Shown one piece after another: positions 54,950-64,000 of a stretch of DNA of 64,000 nucleotides (position 1 is the first letter of the stretch; each line of letters begins with the position of its first letter). The translations under genes were made by a program, and so were the position numbers. Below the pieces are notes generated by a model. It made no database searches, had not been told where the DNA came from, and was given only the letters and a program-made list of their open reading frames with translations. The stretch comes from Dyella japonica A8 (GTDB lineage: Bacteria; Pseudomonadota; Gammaproteobacteria; Xanthomonadales; Rhodanobacteraceae), in the NCBI RefSeq assembly GCF_000725385.1, contig NZ_CP008884.1, forward strand, positions 2,232,001-2,296,000, in the 5' to 3' direction.

Positions 54950-55413
54950 GCGAGGGCTTTCTCCATGCAGATGCTGTTGGGGTTAGCCCGATGTTCGCCG
55001 AAAGGCGGGCAGCGGCGGTAGCCCGCGCGCTCGTAGAGTTCCAGCGCCTCGGCCTGCGCCGTGCCGGTTTCGAGACGGACGAGCCTGCCACCGGTGCGGG
55101 CGATGCCCGCCTCGAGGGCATCCAGCAGCTGCTTGCCCAGGCCGAGGCCGCGACAGGCGGGCAGCACGTACATGCGCTTCACTTCCACGTAGTCCTCCTG
55201 CCGCACGAAGGCGCCACACGCCACGGGCGTGCCATCCACGCGCGCGGTCAGGAAGGTCACGTTGGATTGCTTCAGTTCCTCGGCGGGCACCGGGCGGATA
55301 TTGCCGGTGGGGTAGAGCTCGGCGAGATAGCCGTCCAGTTCGTGGATCAGCGGCGCGACGTCGGGCGCGGCCGGATCGTCGATGTCGAAGTGAAGGGCCG
55401 GTGCCTTCAGCAT
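54946..55413 (-). CDS. GNAT family N-acetyltransferase
   Basis: A 155-aa GNAT: VACGAFVRQEDYVEVKRMYVLPACRGLGLGKQLLDALE contains the core strand and CoA loop (CRGLGLGKQLL), and LETGTAQAEALELYERAGYRRCPPFGEH is the usual C-terminal part. Substrate unknown. Middle gene of a three-gene overlapping run (YdeI-like, this, Pat-like). Confidence 0.85.
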   Translation of the reverse strand: MLKAPALHFDIDDPAAPDVAPLIHELDGYLAELYPTGNIRPVPAEELKQSNVTFLTARVDGTPVACGAFVRQEDYVEVKRMYVLPACRGLGLGKQLLDALEAGIARTGGRLVRLETGTAQAEALELYERAGYRRCPPFGEHRANPNSICMEKALA

Positions 55414-56006
55414 GATTCGTACTTCCAGTTGCGCCGCTTACCTTCCGCCAGCCATTCCAGCGCGTCGGTGATGCGTTTCTGCCGGGTCGCCGCCGTCTTG
55501 GCCTCGCTGATCCAGTCCACGTATTCGCGTTGCGCGCCGGGCGGCAAGGACTCGTAGGTCTTGCGCGCGGCGACGTGCTGCTTCATGGCGAGCAGGGTCG
55601 CGACATCGTCGGGCAGCACGGGTGCGGGCTTCGCGGCGGCCCTGGCGCGCTTCGCCCTTACCGCCGATTCGTTCAGCGCCATCGCCTTGCGGATGTATGC
55701 CGCGAGGGTTTCGCCCGGCGGCAAGTCCCTGAGCGACGTCAGCTTGCCGAACTGCCCCATGCCATTCTCCAGCTTGCCGCCGACGATGTCCTTGTAGCGC
55801 CAGAAACCGAACGAGCAGTGTTGCTTGAACGCCGCCATCGAGCAGATGGGCGTGCCCTTGTAGCAGAAGAAGGGCATGCTCCACTTGATGTCCTCCTCCA
55901 CCTCCGGACAGACCTCGTGCACGAGGTCCCGCAGGTGTTCGAGGATGGGCTGGGCATATGGCGGCGCATCGTTGATGTAAGTGCCAATGCGATGGTCACG
56001 GGCCAT
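55407..56006 (-). CDS. YdeI/OmpD-associated family protein (DUF1801)
   Basis: A 199-aa protein with an N-terminal DUF1801/YdhG-like domain (about 10-115; DLVHEVCPEVEEDIKWSMPFFCYKGTPI, core EEDIKWSMPFF) and a C-terminal OmdA-like helical part (PDDVATLLAMKQHVAARKTYESLPPGAQREYVDWI in part, ending RRNWKYES). Function unknown. It overlaps the downstream GNAT start by 7 bp. The 252 bp upstream, to the next GNAT, hold no feature I can support. Confidence 0.83.
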   Translation of the reverse strand: MARDHRIGTYINDAPPYAQPILEHLRDLVHEVCPEVEEDIKWSMPFFCYKGTPICSMAAFKQHCSFGFWRYKDIVGGKLENGMGQFGKLTSLRDLPPGETLAAYIRKAMALNESAVRAKRARAAAKPAPVLPDDVATLLAMKQHVAARKTYESLPPGAQREYVDWISEAKTAATRQKRITDALEWLAEGKRRNWKYESC

Positions 56007-56258
56007 GTTCGTTTCCTTGAGGTACCGGTCTGTTCAACACCGGGGCGCCCTTTCCATTGACGCGCCGGTGCTTGTTGCACTGGCGACGGCATCGCGCGGA
56101 GCAGGATGCGAGCGAAAACGGCCCTTCGTTGATCGTCCGTGGCCCCGGGGCCGCGATGTGCGGCCTGCCCGAAGAACCCTCGTGTACGGCGCCAGACCTC
56201 ACACCCTACGAGCTTGCGCGGGATCATTCCACCCCCGGCCGCAGGGATCAGGGCATTC

Positions 56259-56744
56259 CTAAAGATCGCGGATATAGAACTGGTCGCAGCTGAAGTGGCC
56301 GGTGCCTCCCAATGGCCCGCAGATGGCCTGGAAACCATGGCGCCGATAGAGCGCCTGCGCCGCATCCATGCCGGTGAGTGTTTCCAGGTAACAGCGTTGG
56401 AAGCCATGGCTGCGCGCGGCCTCGAGGCAGCGCAGCATCATCGCGCTGCCGGCGCCGATGCCGCGCGCCTCGGGCAGGAAGTACATCTTGCGCAGCTCGC
56501 ACACGCCCGCGTCGCCGCCCTCCAGCGGCGCCACGCCACCGCCACCGATCACCTTGCCGTCGCGCTCCACCACGAAATAGGCGCTGCGTGGACGCGCATA
56601 GGCCTCGGACATGGCATCGACTTCCGCGTCGTGGATGGCGAAGCCCGGGCCATCGGCGCCAAATTCCGGCATGACCGTTCGGATGATGTCTGCGACGGCG
56701 GCGTTGTCGCGCGCCTCGATCGGGCGGATCTGGATGTCGGTCAT
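56259..56744 (-). CDS. GNAT family N-acetyltransferase
   Basis: A 161-aa GNAT with VFVVERDGKV-like core (YFVVERDGKVIGGGGVAPL), ELRKMYFLPEARGIGAGSAMMLRCLE for the CoA loop, and YRRHGFQAI near the end. Substrate unknown. Its ATG overlaps the stop of the upstream amidohydrolase gene. Confidence 0.83.
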   Translation of the reverse strand: MTDIQIRPIEARDNAAVADIIRTVMPEFGADGPGFAIHDAEVDAMSEAYARPRSAYFVVERDGKVIGGGGVAPLEGGDAGVCELRKMYFLPEARGIGAGSAMMLRCLEAARSHGFQRCYLETLTGMDAAQALYRRHGFQAICGPLGGTGHFSCDQFYIRDL

Positions 56745-58060
56745 GGCGTGGCTGGCGGGGTGCGGTAGACGGTGCCGTCCTTCATCACGAAGACGGGGTG
56801 CTGGAGATCGTCGATCTGCGTGCTGGGATCGCCGTTGAACGCGGCCAGGTCGGCGCGCAGGCCCGGCGCGATGCGGCCGAAGGTTTCCTGTTGCCGCAGG
56901 ATGCGCGCAGCAACGTTGGTGGCGGCATGCAGTGCCTGCGGTGGCGTCATGCCGTCGCGCACCATGTTGGCTGGCTCGCGCCAGTTGTCGCCATGGGTGA
57001 ATACACCCACGTCGCTGCCGTTGCCAATGGTGACGCCGAGCTTGAGCGCAGTGCGGAACGCGCGTTCGGCTTCCTTCATGCGCGCGGTGGGTTCGCTCTG
57101 TCCCGGCACATAGTGCTCGAAGTACTGCGCGGTGGATTCCACGGCGGTGAGCGTCGGCTCATAAGCCGTGCCGTGCTGCCTGAGCAGGCGGAACGTCGCC
57201 TCGCTCGCGCCGTAGCCATGTTCGATGCTGTCCACGCCGGCTTCCACCGCGAGGCGCACACCTTCGTCGCTGGCGGCATGCGCTGCCACCGGGCGGCCGG
57301 ACAGGTGTGCGGTGTCCACGATGGCCTTCATCTCGGCCAGCGACAGCGTGGGCTGCGTGCTGCCGTCTGCGCCGACGCGATAGTCGGCGTAGAGCTTGAT
57401 CCAGTCCGCGCCGTGACCGGCCTGTTCGCGCGTGGCACGGATAGCCTCGTCCACGCCGCTAACCTCCTGCGCGCCACCGGGAAGGTCGATGTCCGGGCGG
57501 AAGCCGCGCGGGCCCGGCCCATAGCTGGCCGTCGCCACGATAGCGCGGGTCGCAATGAACATGCGCGGGCCGGGAATCATGCCTTCGTCGATGGCGCGCT
57601 TGATCGACACATCGGCGAAACCCGCGCCTTCCGTGCCCAGATCGCGCAGCGTGGTGAACCCGGCGAGCAGGGTGGCGCGCGCATGGGCGGCGGCTTCCAG
57701 CGTGCGATAGTCCTGCGGCTCCTTCAGCACCTGGTCGTTCCACAGCGTTTCGTTGTACGGATGCAGGAACACGTGCGAGTGCAGGTCAACCAGGCCCGGC
57801 ATGAGGGTGGCGCCGGGCAGGGCGATGCGCTTCGCCTCGGCGGGCGCCTTCACAGTATCGACGGGCCCCACCGCGGCGATGGCACCGTCGTGCACCAGCA
57901 CGGCCCAGCCGGTGTGCGCGGCATCGCCGTCGGCCGTCCATACGCGGTCGGGCACCAGCAGGATGTCGCCCTTGGGCGGCGCGGCAGTGGTTGCCGTGGC
58001 ACTGGTGACCGCGAAGATCGCCAGCAGCACCAGCCAGGCTTGTCGTCGTCTCGGCCCCAT
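56741..58060 (-). CDS. exported amidohydrolase (imidazolonepropionase/prolidase-like)
   Basis: A 439-aa protein with a signal peptide (LLAIFAVTSATATTAAP) and an amidohydrolase fold. Metal motif LVDLHSHVFLHP, a Lys in DWIKLYADYR that could be carboxylated, the metal His in PVAAHAASDEG and SIEHGYGAS, and the catalytic Asp in TIGNGSDVGVFTHGDN. Periplasmic members cleave dipeptides or lactones; the substrate is not deducible. Overlaps the GNAT gene downstream. Confidence 0.83.
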   Translation of the reverse strand: MGPRRRQAWLVLLAIFAVTSATATTAAPPKGDILLVPDRVWTADGDAAHTGWAVLVHDGAIAAVGPVDTVKAPAEAKRIALPGATLMPGLVDLHSHVFLHPYNETLWNDQVLKEPQDYRTLEAAAHARATLLAGFTTLRDLGTEGAGFADVSIKRAIDEGMIPGPRMFIATRAIVATASYGPGPRGFRPDIDLPGGAQEVSGVDEAIRATREQAGHGADWIKLYADYRVGADGSTQPTLSLAEMKAIVDTAHLSGRPVAAHAASDEGVRLAVEAGVDSIEHGYGASEATFRLLRQHGTAYEPTLTAVESTAQYFEHYVPGQSEPTARMKEAERAFRTALKLGVTIGNGSDVGVFTHGDNWREPANMVRDGMTPPQALHAATNVAARILRQQETFGRIAPGLRADLAAFNGDPSTQIDDLQHPVFVMKDGTVYRTPPATP

Positions 58061-58102
58061 CGTGCACTCCCCGCCATGGATGTGCCCGATTGTAGGGCGG
58101 CT

Positions 58103-58477
58103 TCAGGGAGTGGGGCGAGCGGCGCCGGCCAGTTGCTGCGCGCAGGCGCCGCTGGCGGCCGGTGCCGGGGTGGCGCAGCTGGCGAAATCCTCGGGCAGGC
58201 GCGTCAACAGCAGGCTATCGCCCTGGCGCATGGTGAACACGGTGATCGGCGGCTCGCAGTTCACGCGACGGGTACCGCATGAACCGGGCAGCACGGTGAA
58301 GTGGCACAGGCCGCTTTGGCTGCGCAGGCAGCGGAACGTGGCGAGTTCGCCAGTGATCTGGATCTTGCTGTAGATCACGTCGACACCGTTGACGATCTCG
58401 TGCGTGACGACGGAGCGGCTCGGCTCGCAGCCGGTCAGCGACAACAGCAGGTAGAACAGAAGAATCAGCTTTTCCAT
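58103..58477 (-). CDS. hypothetical lipoprotein
   Basis: A 124-aa protein with a lipoprotein signal (MEKLILLFYLLLSLTGCEPS, lipobox LTGC, Cys17). The mature part has further Cys residues (TFRCLRSQSGLCHFTV, SCGTRRVNCEPP, SCATPAP) that could form disulfides, then an Ala/Pro tail. Family not recognised. Located between the amidohydrolase and the LytTR regulator on the same strand. Confidence 0.65.
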   Translation of the reverse strand: MEKLILLFYLLLSLTGCEPSRSVVTHEIVNGVDVIYSKIQITGELATFRCLRSQSGLCHFTVLPGSCGTRRVNCEPPITVFTMRQGDSLLLTRLPEDFASCATPAPAASGACAQQLAGAARPTP

Positions 58478-58515
58478 GGGGGCCTCTCGCGATTCTTTGC
58501 AGTGGACGCGTTCGT

Positions 58516-59280
58516 TTACATGTTCCGGAACAGCGTCATGAAGGGCTGGCTTACGACCAGGGTTTCGGGCCGTTGCTTCAGGCGCAGCGTGCCCTTGCCG
58601 GTGTCGTCGCGGACGATGGATGCGACCGCGCGCAGGTTGACAATGGTGGAACGGTGGATCTGCTTGAACACGGTGGGATCGAGCATGGCCGCGAGTTCGC
58701 GGATGGGCTTGCGCAGCAGGGCCTCGCCTTCGGCGGTCATGGCCACGGTGTATTTGCTGTCGGCGCGGAAGTAGGCCACGTCGTCCACCATGATCAGGCG
58801 CGTCTCGCGGCCGCTGCTGGCGGTGATCCAGGTGAGCGGCTCGGCACGCGTGCCGGGGTGCAGCATCACGTCGCGCAGCAACTGGGACAGCGCAGCGGCA
58901 TCGGTGGCGCGGGGCGTGGCGCGTGACTGCAGGCGCTGCATGGTCGCCGTGAGCCTGGCTTCGGTAATGGGCTTGAGCAGGTAGTCCACCGCGCCCCGCT
59001 CAAACGCATCGATGGCGTACTGGTCGTAGGCTGTGGTGAACACGACCTGCGTATCCGGGCTCGCTTCCGCCGTGGCGGCGGCGACTTCCAGTCCGCTGAG
59101 GCCGGGCATGCGGATGTCGAGGAAAGCGACATCCGGGCGATGGTCACTGATGGCTTCCAGCGCACTGGCGCCGTCTTCGCACTCGGCCACCACGTGCAGT
59201 TCCGGCCAGACGCGTGCGAGCAGGTCGCGCAGGGCGGTGCGCAGCAGGGCTTCGTCTTCGGCGAGGATCGCGGTGGTCAC
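58516..59280 (-). CDS. LytTR-family response regulator
   Basis: A 254-aa regulator: receiver domain (1-120) with acidic pocket AEDE, phospho-acceptor Asp55 in FLDIRMPG, and the TTAYDQYAIDAF and LLKPI switch residues; LytTR DNA-binding domain (about 150-252) with VAYFRADSKYTVAMT and IHRSTIVNLRAV. Its ATG overlaps the kinase stop (ATGA), so the two form a coupled two-component pair. The target operon is not evident; no lrgAB-like genes are adjacent. Confidence 0.92.
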   Translation of the reverse strand: MTTAILAEDEALLRTALRDLLARVWPELHVVAECEDGASALEAISDHRPDVAFLDIRMPGLSGLEVAAATAEASPDTQVVFTTAYDQYAIDAFERGAVDYLLKPITEARLTATMQRLQSRATPRATDAAALSQLLRDVMLHPGTRAEPLTWITASSGRETRLIMVDDVAYFRADSKYTVAMTAEGEALLRKPIRELAAMLDPTVFKQIHRSTIVNLRAVASIVRDDTGKGTLRLKQRPETLVVSQPFMTLFRNM

Positions 59281-60533
59281 GATACGGTTTCCGTGGTGGT
59301 GCTGCGCGGGGGCAGGGTGATGGTGGCGGCCACGCCTTCAGGCGCGTTGCTGACCACCGAGAGCGATGCCTCGGCGCCGTAGATCAGGCGCAGCCGTTCG
59401 CGCACGTTCTTCAGGCCGATGCCGGTGCCGCCGCCTGCCTCGTTGAAGCCCCGGCCGTCGTCGGCCACGGTGATGGCGATGGCGCCATCGTCCTGGCGGG
59501 CGAGGATCCACACCGTGCCGCCGCCGGGCTTGGGTTCCAGGCCATGCTTGATCGCGTTCTCCACCAGCGTCTGCAGCATCATCGGCGGGATGGCGAAGGC
59601 ACGCAGCGTGTCCGGCACGTCGATCTGCAGGGCCAGGCGCGGCCCCATGCGCAGGCGCATGATCTCCAGATAGGCGCTCGTGCGCTCCAGTTCGTCGCCC
59701 AGCGTGGAGAGGGCGTCGTCGCGCTGCGGGAGGGAGTGGCGCAGGTAGTGGATCAGGTGCCCCAGCATGTGGTCCGCCTGTTGCGGATCGGTGCGCGTGA
59801 GGTACTGCGCACTGGCCAGCGTGTTGTAGAGAAAGTGCGGTTCCACCTGTGCATGCAGCAGATTGAGGCGGGCCACGGTGCGTTCCTTCTCGGTTTCCGT
59901 CTGGCGGGCGCGCATTTGTTCGTTGCGGCGCTTCTCCGCGATGCGGCGCGTGATGGCCCGGGTGATGGCTTCGGCGTTCTCCAGGTTGGTGCCGTCGTCC
60001 ACGCGAAACCAGTCGCTCCATGCGCCGGCTTCGGGCTCGCAGATCAGCGTGACGCTGCCGGTGCCGTCGCCGGGCGTCACCGTGGCGAAGATCTGGTTGC
60101 GCAGGTGGCCGAACCAGCGGGATGGGTCCAGCCTTCCCAGCGGGTGATGCCCGTAGGGCTTGGGTCGCTGCACCTTGGCGCGTACCTGCAGGCTGTCGCG
60201 CGCGCTCTCCACGTCTTCCGAGCGTGGCAGCTCGCGGATGGCGGCATCGAGCAGGTCGAACGCTTCGCCGGCCTCGAACGGGATCTCGATCTGCCGGCGC
60301 TGGCGATTGCCCATGGTGCTGTCGTCGAGGTGGCCGGCGATCAGGCGGACGCGACGCAGGTGCGAGACGGCGCCGGTCACCACCAGCATCAGGGCGATGA
60401 AGATCAGCAGGATGAATGTCGGTGCCGCGTCGTGGTGGCGGAACGGCGCCGTGTTGGCAAGCATCAGCGCCACGAACAGCAGTACGAAGAACCAGAACAC
60501 GACAAGGCGGAACACGAAGAAAAAGCTCTTCAT
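59277..60533 (-). CDS. LytS-type sensor histidine kinase (His_kinase family)
   Basis: A 418-aa membrane kinase: two N-terminal membrane helices (about 4-27 and 38-60) with almost no periplasmic part, a cytoplasmic domain of about 150 residues, then the LytS-type phospho-acceptor in LHAQVEPHFLYNTLASAQ and an ATPase domain (LVENAIKHGLEP for the N box, DDGRGF for G1, GIGLKNVRERL for G2). ATG 60533 follows a GTG at 60536; ATG is preferred. It signals to the adjacent LytTR regulator. The stimulus is unknown. Confidence 0.9.
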   Translation of the reverse strand: MKSFFFVFRLVVFWFFVLLFVALMLANTAPFRHHDAAPTFILLIFIALMLVVTGAVSHLRRVRLIAGHLDDSTMGNRQRRQIEIPFEAGEAFDLLDAAIRELPRSEDVESARDSLQVRAKVQRPKPYGHHPLGRLDPSRWFGHLRNQIFATVTPGDGTGSVTLICEPEAGAWSDWFRVDDGTNLENAEAITRAITRRIAEKRRNEQMRARQTETEKERTVARLNLLHAQVEPHFLYNTLASAQYLTRTDPQQADHMLGHLIHYLRHSLPQRDDALSTLGDELERTSAYLEIMRLRMGPRLALQIDVPDTLRAFAIPPMMLQTLVENAIKHGLEPKPGGGTVWILARQDDGAIAITVADDGRGFNEAGGGTGIGLKNVRERLRLIYGAEASLSVVSNAPEGVAATITLPPRSTTTETVS

Positions 60534-60684
60534 CACGGCGGCATCCCTGGCTTGGATCGGATGCCCCGGAGAATAACCAGCCCGCCCGCGGTCGGCGCGC
60601 GCTTTTCGACGAAACCGCCTGCGGGGCGACGAAGCGGCCCCGGGCGGGAGCGAATCCGGGCGCCGCAGGCCGGCGCCGGGGGGA

Positions 60685-61581
60685 TCAGGCGGCGGTGAGC
60701 GCCCGCGTCACGCGGCTGGCGGTTTCCTTGTGCAGCTGGCCGGCCAGCCAGGCGCCGGTGGCCACCAGGATGTCCAGGTCGATGCCGGTTTCCATGCCCA
60801 GCCCGTGCAGCATGTAGACCACGTCCTCGCTGGCGACGTTGCCGGTGGCGCCCTTGGCGTAGGGGCAGCCGCCCGTGCCGGAGACCGCGCTGTCGACCAC
60901 GCGCACGCCTTCTTCCAGGCAGGCGAGGATATTGGCCAGTGCCTGTCCGTAGGTGTCGTGGAAGTGCACGGCCAGCGCCGGCATGGGCACCTCCTGCGCG
61001 ACCGCCTTGAGCATGGCGCGCGCCTTGGCGGGCGTGCCGACGCCGATGGTGTCGCCGAGCGAGATTTCGTAGCAGCCGACTTCGTGCAGGCGACGGGCCA
61101 CGCGCACCACGTCGCTCACCGGCACCTCGCCCTGGTAGGGGCAGCCCAGCACGGTGGAAACGTAGCCGCGCACCTTCACGCCGTCTTCCTTCGCGCGCTT
61201 CATCACCGGGATGAAGCGTTCGATGGATTCGTCGATCGACGCGTTGATGTTCTTGCGGTTGAAGGCCTCGGACGCCGCCGTGAACACGGCGATCTCCGTG
61301 ACACCCACGGCGCGCGCGCGTTCATAACCCTGTTCGTTGGGCACCAGCACGGGATAGCTCACGCCGGGCAGCTTGCGGATGTGCTGGAACACCTCGGCGG
61401 CGTCGGCCAGTTGCGGCACCCACTTGGGGCTGACGAAGCTGGTCGCTTCGATGGTTTTCAGGCCGGTGCTGGAGAGGCGATCGATCAACGCGATCTTCAC
61501 GTCGGCGGGCAGCAGGGTCTTCTCATTCTGCAGGCCGTCGCGCGCGCCGACTTCGACGATGCGGACATGGTTTGTGCTCAT
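60685..61581 (-). CDS. hmgL: hydroxymethylglutaryl-CoA lyase
   Basis: A 298-aa TIM-barrel lyase splitting HMG-CoA to acetyl-CoA and acetoacetate, the last step of leucine breakdown. VEVGARDGLQNE, ATSFVSPKWVPQLAD, LGDTIGVGTPAKA, HFHDTYGQALAN and the catalytic-loop Cys in SGTGGCPYAKGATGN are all intact. ATG 61581 is chosen from the family N terminus; no clear ribosome site. Downstream of mccA on the same strand, with a REP pair between. Confidence 0.94.
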   Translation of the reverse strand: MSTNHVRIVEVGARDGLQNEKTLLPADVKIALIDRLSSTGLKTIEATSFVSPKWVPQLADAAEVFQHIRKLPGVSYPVLVPNEQGYERARAVGVTEIAVFTAASEAFNRKNINASIDESIERFIPVMKRAKEDGVKVRGYVSTVLGCPYQGEVPVSDVVRVARRLHEVGCYEISLGDTIGVGTPAKARAMLKAVAQEVPMPALAVHFHDTYGQALANILACLEEGVRVVDSAVSGTGGCPYAKGATGNVASEDVVYMLHGLGMETGIDLDILVATGAWLAGQLHKETASRVTRALTAA

Positions 61582-61652
61582 GCCGGGGAGCATAGCGCGT
61601 TCGTGGTGTGGGGGTGAAAGTGATACCCGGGCAGCGTCGGTCCTCATCGCCC

Positions 61653-61791
61653 GTCATTCCGGCGCACCCCACAAAAGGGGGCGAGGGCCGGAATCCAGTG
61701 GCGAGTACATCCGGTTTTCGCGACTTGCTCCACACGTGCACGCGAAAACCCGGCACTGGCGCTACTGGATTCCGGCCTGCGCCGGAATGAC
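61653..61791. repeat. REP family A inverted pair with nested palindrome and loop segment
   Basis: The left REP (from 61653) carries a 19-nt extra loop segment (61667-61685). An inner perfect palindrome GGTTTTCGCG/CGCGAAAACC (61712-61750) follows, then the inverted right REP ending GCGCCGGAATGAC at 61791. It fills the hmgL-mccA gap of 329 bp, where I see no gene. Confidence 0.85.
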
Positions 61792-61910
61792 AGGTAGGAG
61801 AGGCTGCCGGGTTGCCTTTTGCTGCAGCAGGCCCAGGCGCATCCACTTCAGGCGGGGCGTGAAGCGTCGGCGGGCCGGTTGGCCCGCTTCTCGCCACGAG
61901 ATGGAAAGCC

Positions 61911-63899
<1,989 letters not shown>

Positions 63900-63973
63900 G
63901 CGGCTTCCGGGATGATGCGAAGCTGCCAAAATTAGCAGATCAGCGCGCCGCCGCCGATGCGCGGCGCAGCATT

Positions 63974-64000
63974 TCAAGGCGAGACCTGGCGGGCCATCCG
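63974..64000 (-). CDS. C-terminal end of a gene cut by right edge
   Basis: On the minus strand the frame entering at 64000 reads RMARQVSP and stops at 63974, 74 bp upstream of mccA. In such clusters this position often holds an enoyl-CoA hydratase gene, but eight codons cannot show that. Confidence 0.25.
   Translation of the reverse strand, partial: RMARQVSP

Noticed and set aside
56007..56258. Short open frames between the YdeI-like gene and GNAT
   Set aside because: No ribosome sites, no family resemblance, and overlapping alternatives in all frames.

Overview
The window is a GC-rich, densely packed gammaproteobacterial chromosome segment, most likely from the order Xanthomonadales and probably the Rhodanobacteraceae (Dyella/Luteibacter/Rhodanobacter group). 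The main grounds are the acetylated arginine pathway (N-acetylornithine carbamoyltransferase, acetylcitrulline deacetylase and a fused NAG synthase-kinase), a FimX-type degenerate GGDEF/EAL protein, a DksA with a long Lys/Ala-rich tail, and several families of palindromic intergenic repeats. I found no rRNA, tRNA, CRISPR array, prophage or transposase gene. About 66 protein genes are supported, plus two genes cut by the window edges.

Layout. 1-2.4 kb: edge gene, MalM-like lipoprotein, asnS. 2.5-9.4 kb: Fe-S carrier, rpsF-rpsR-rplI, dnaB (with DnaA-box-like 9-mers upstream), alr, a DUF3079 protein, radA. 10-16 kb: GST, purU and a YpjD-type membrane protein on the minus strand, then ffh and rpsP-rimM-trmD-rplS. 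16-17.2 kb: a 1.2-kb repeat-only region. 17-21 kb: fimX, epmB, and efp with its modifiable Lys34. 21-26.8 kb: mtaD-yciI-ubiG-gph-phytoene synthase-like run, folE2, YbaY lipoprotein. 26.8-33 kb: M23 peptidase, pyrC, yidD, dksA, sufE, a second repeat-only region, cysS. 33-45 kb: the arginine/proline cluster argF'-paiB-osmC-argG-argE'-argAB-argC-argH-cupin-proB-proA. 45-49 kb: hemerythrin protein and a kynurenine-branch operon (ACMSD, unknown secreted protein, kynureninase). 49-61 kb: FUSC transporter, lipoprotein amidase, EF-P-like YeiP/EfpL, an SDR, three GNATs, a YdeI protein, an exported amidohydrolase, and a LytS/LytTR-type two-component pair. 60.7-64 kb: leucine-degradation genes hmgL and mccA.

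The most interesting points are these. (1) A candidate translation-coupled attenuator lies directly upstream of argF': a 34-codon ORF with an Arg-codon cluster, an intrinsic terminator, and a sequence at the ORF's end able to pair with the terminator's 5' arm. (2) An extra G in a G-run breaks proB inside its PUA domain and leaves one open frame through proA, so either a P5CS-like fusion or an indel/assembly error. (3) DnaA-box-like sites precede dnaB. (4) Modular intergenic repeats occur, including REP hairpins that carry smaller extra segments at the same positions in several copies. (5) DksA has lost three of its four zinc-finger cysteines and carries a histone-like tail. Coordinates and starts were read by eye from the sequence. 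No database search was run, so family calls rest on recognised motifs.
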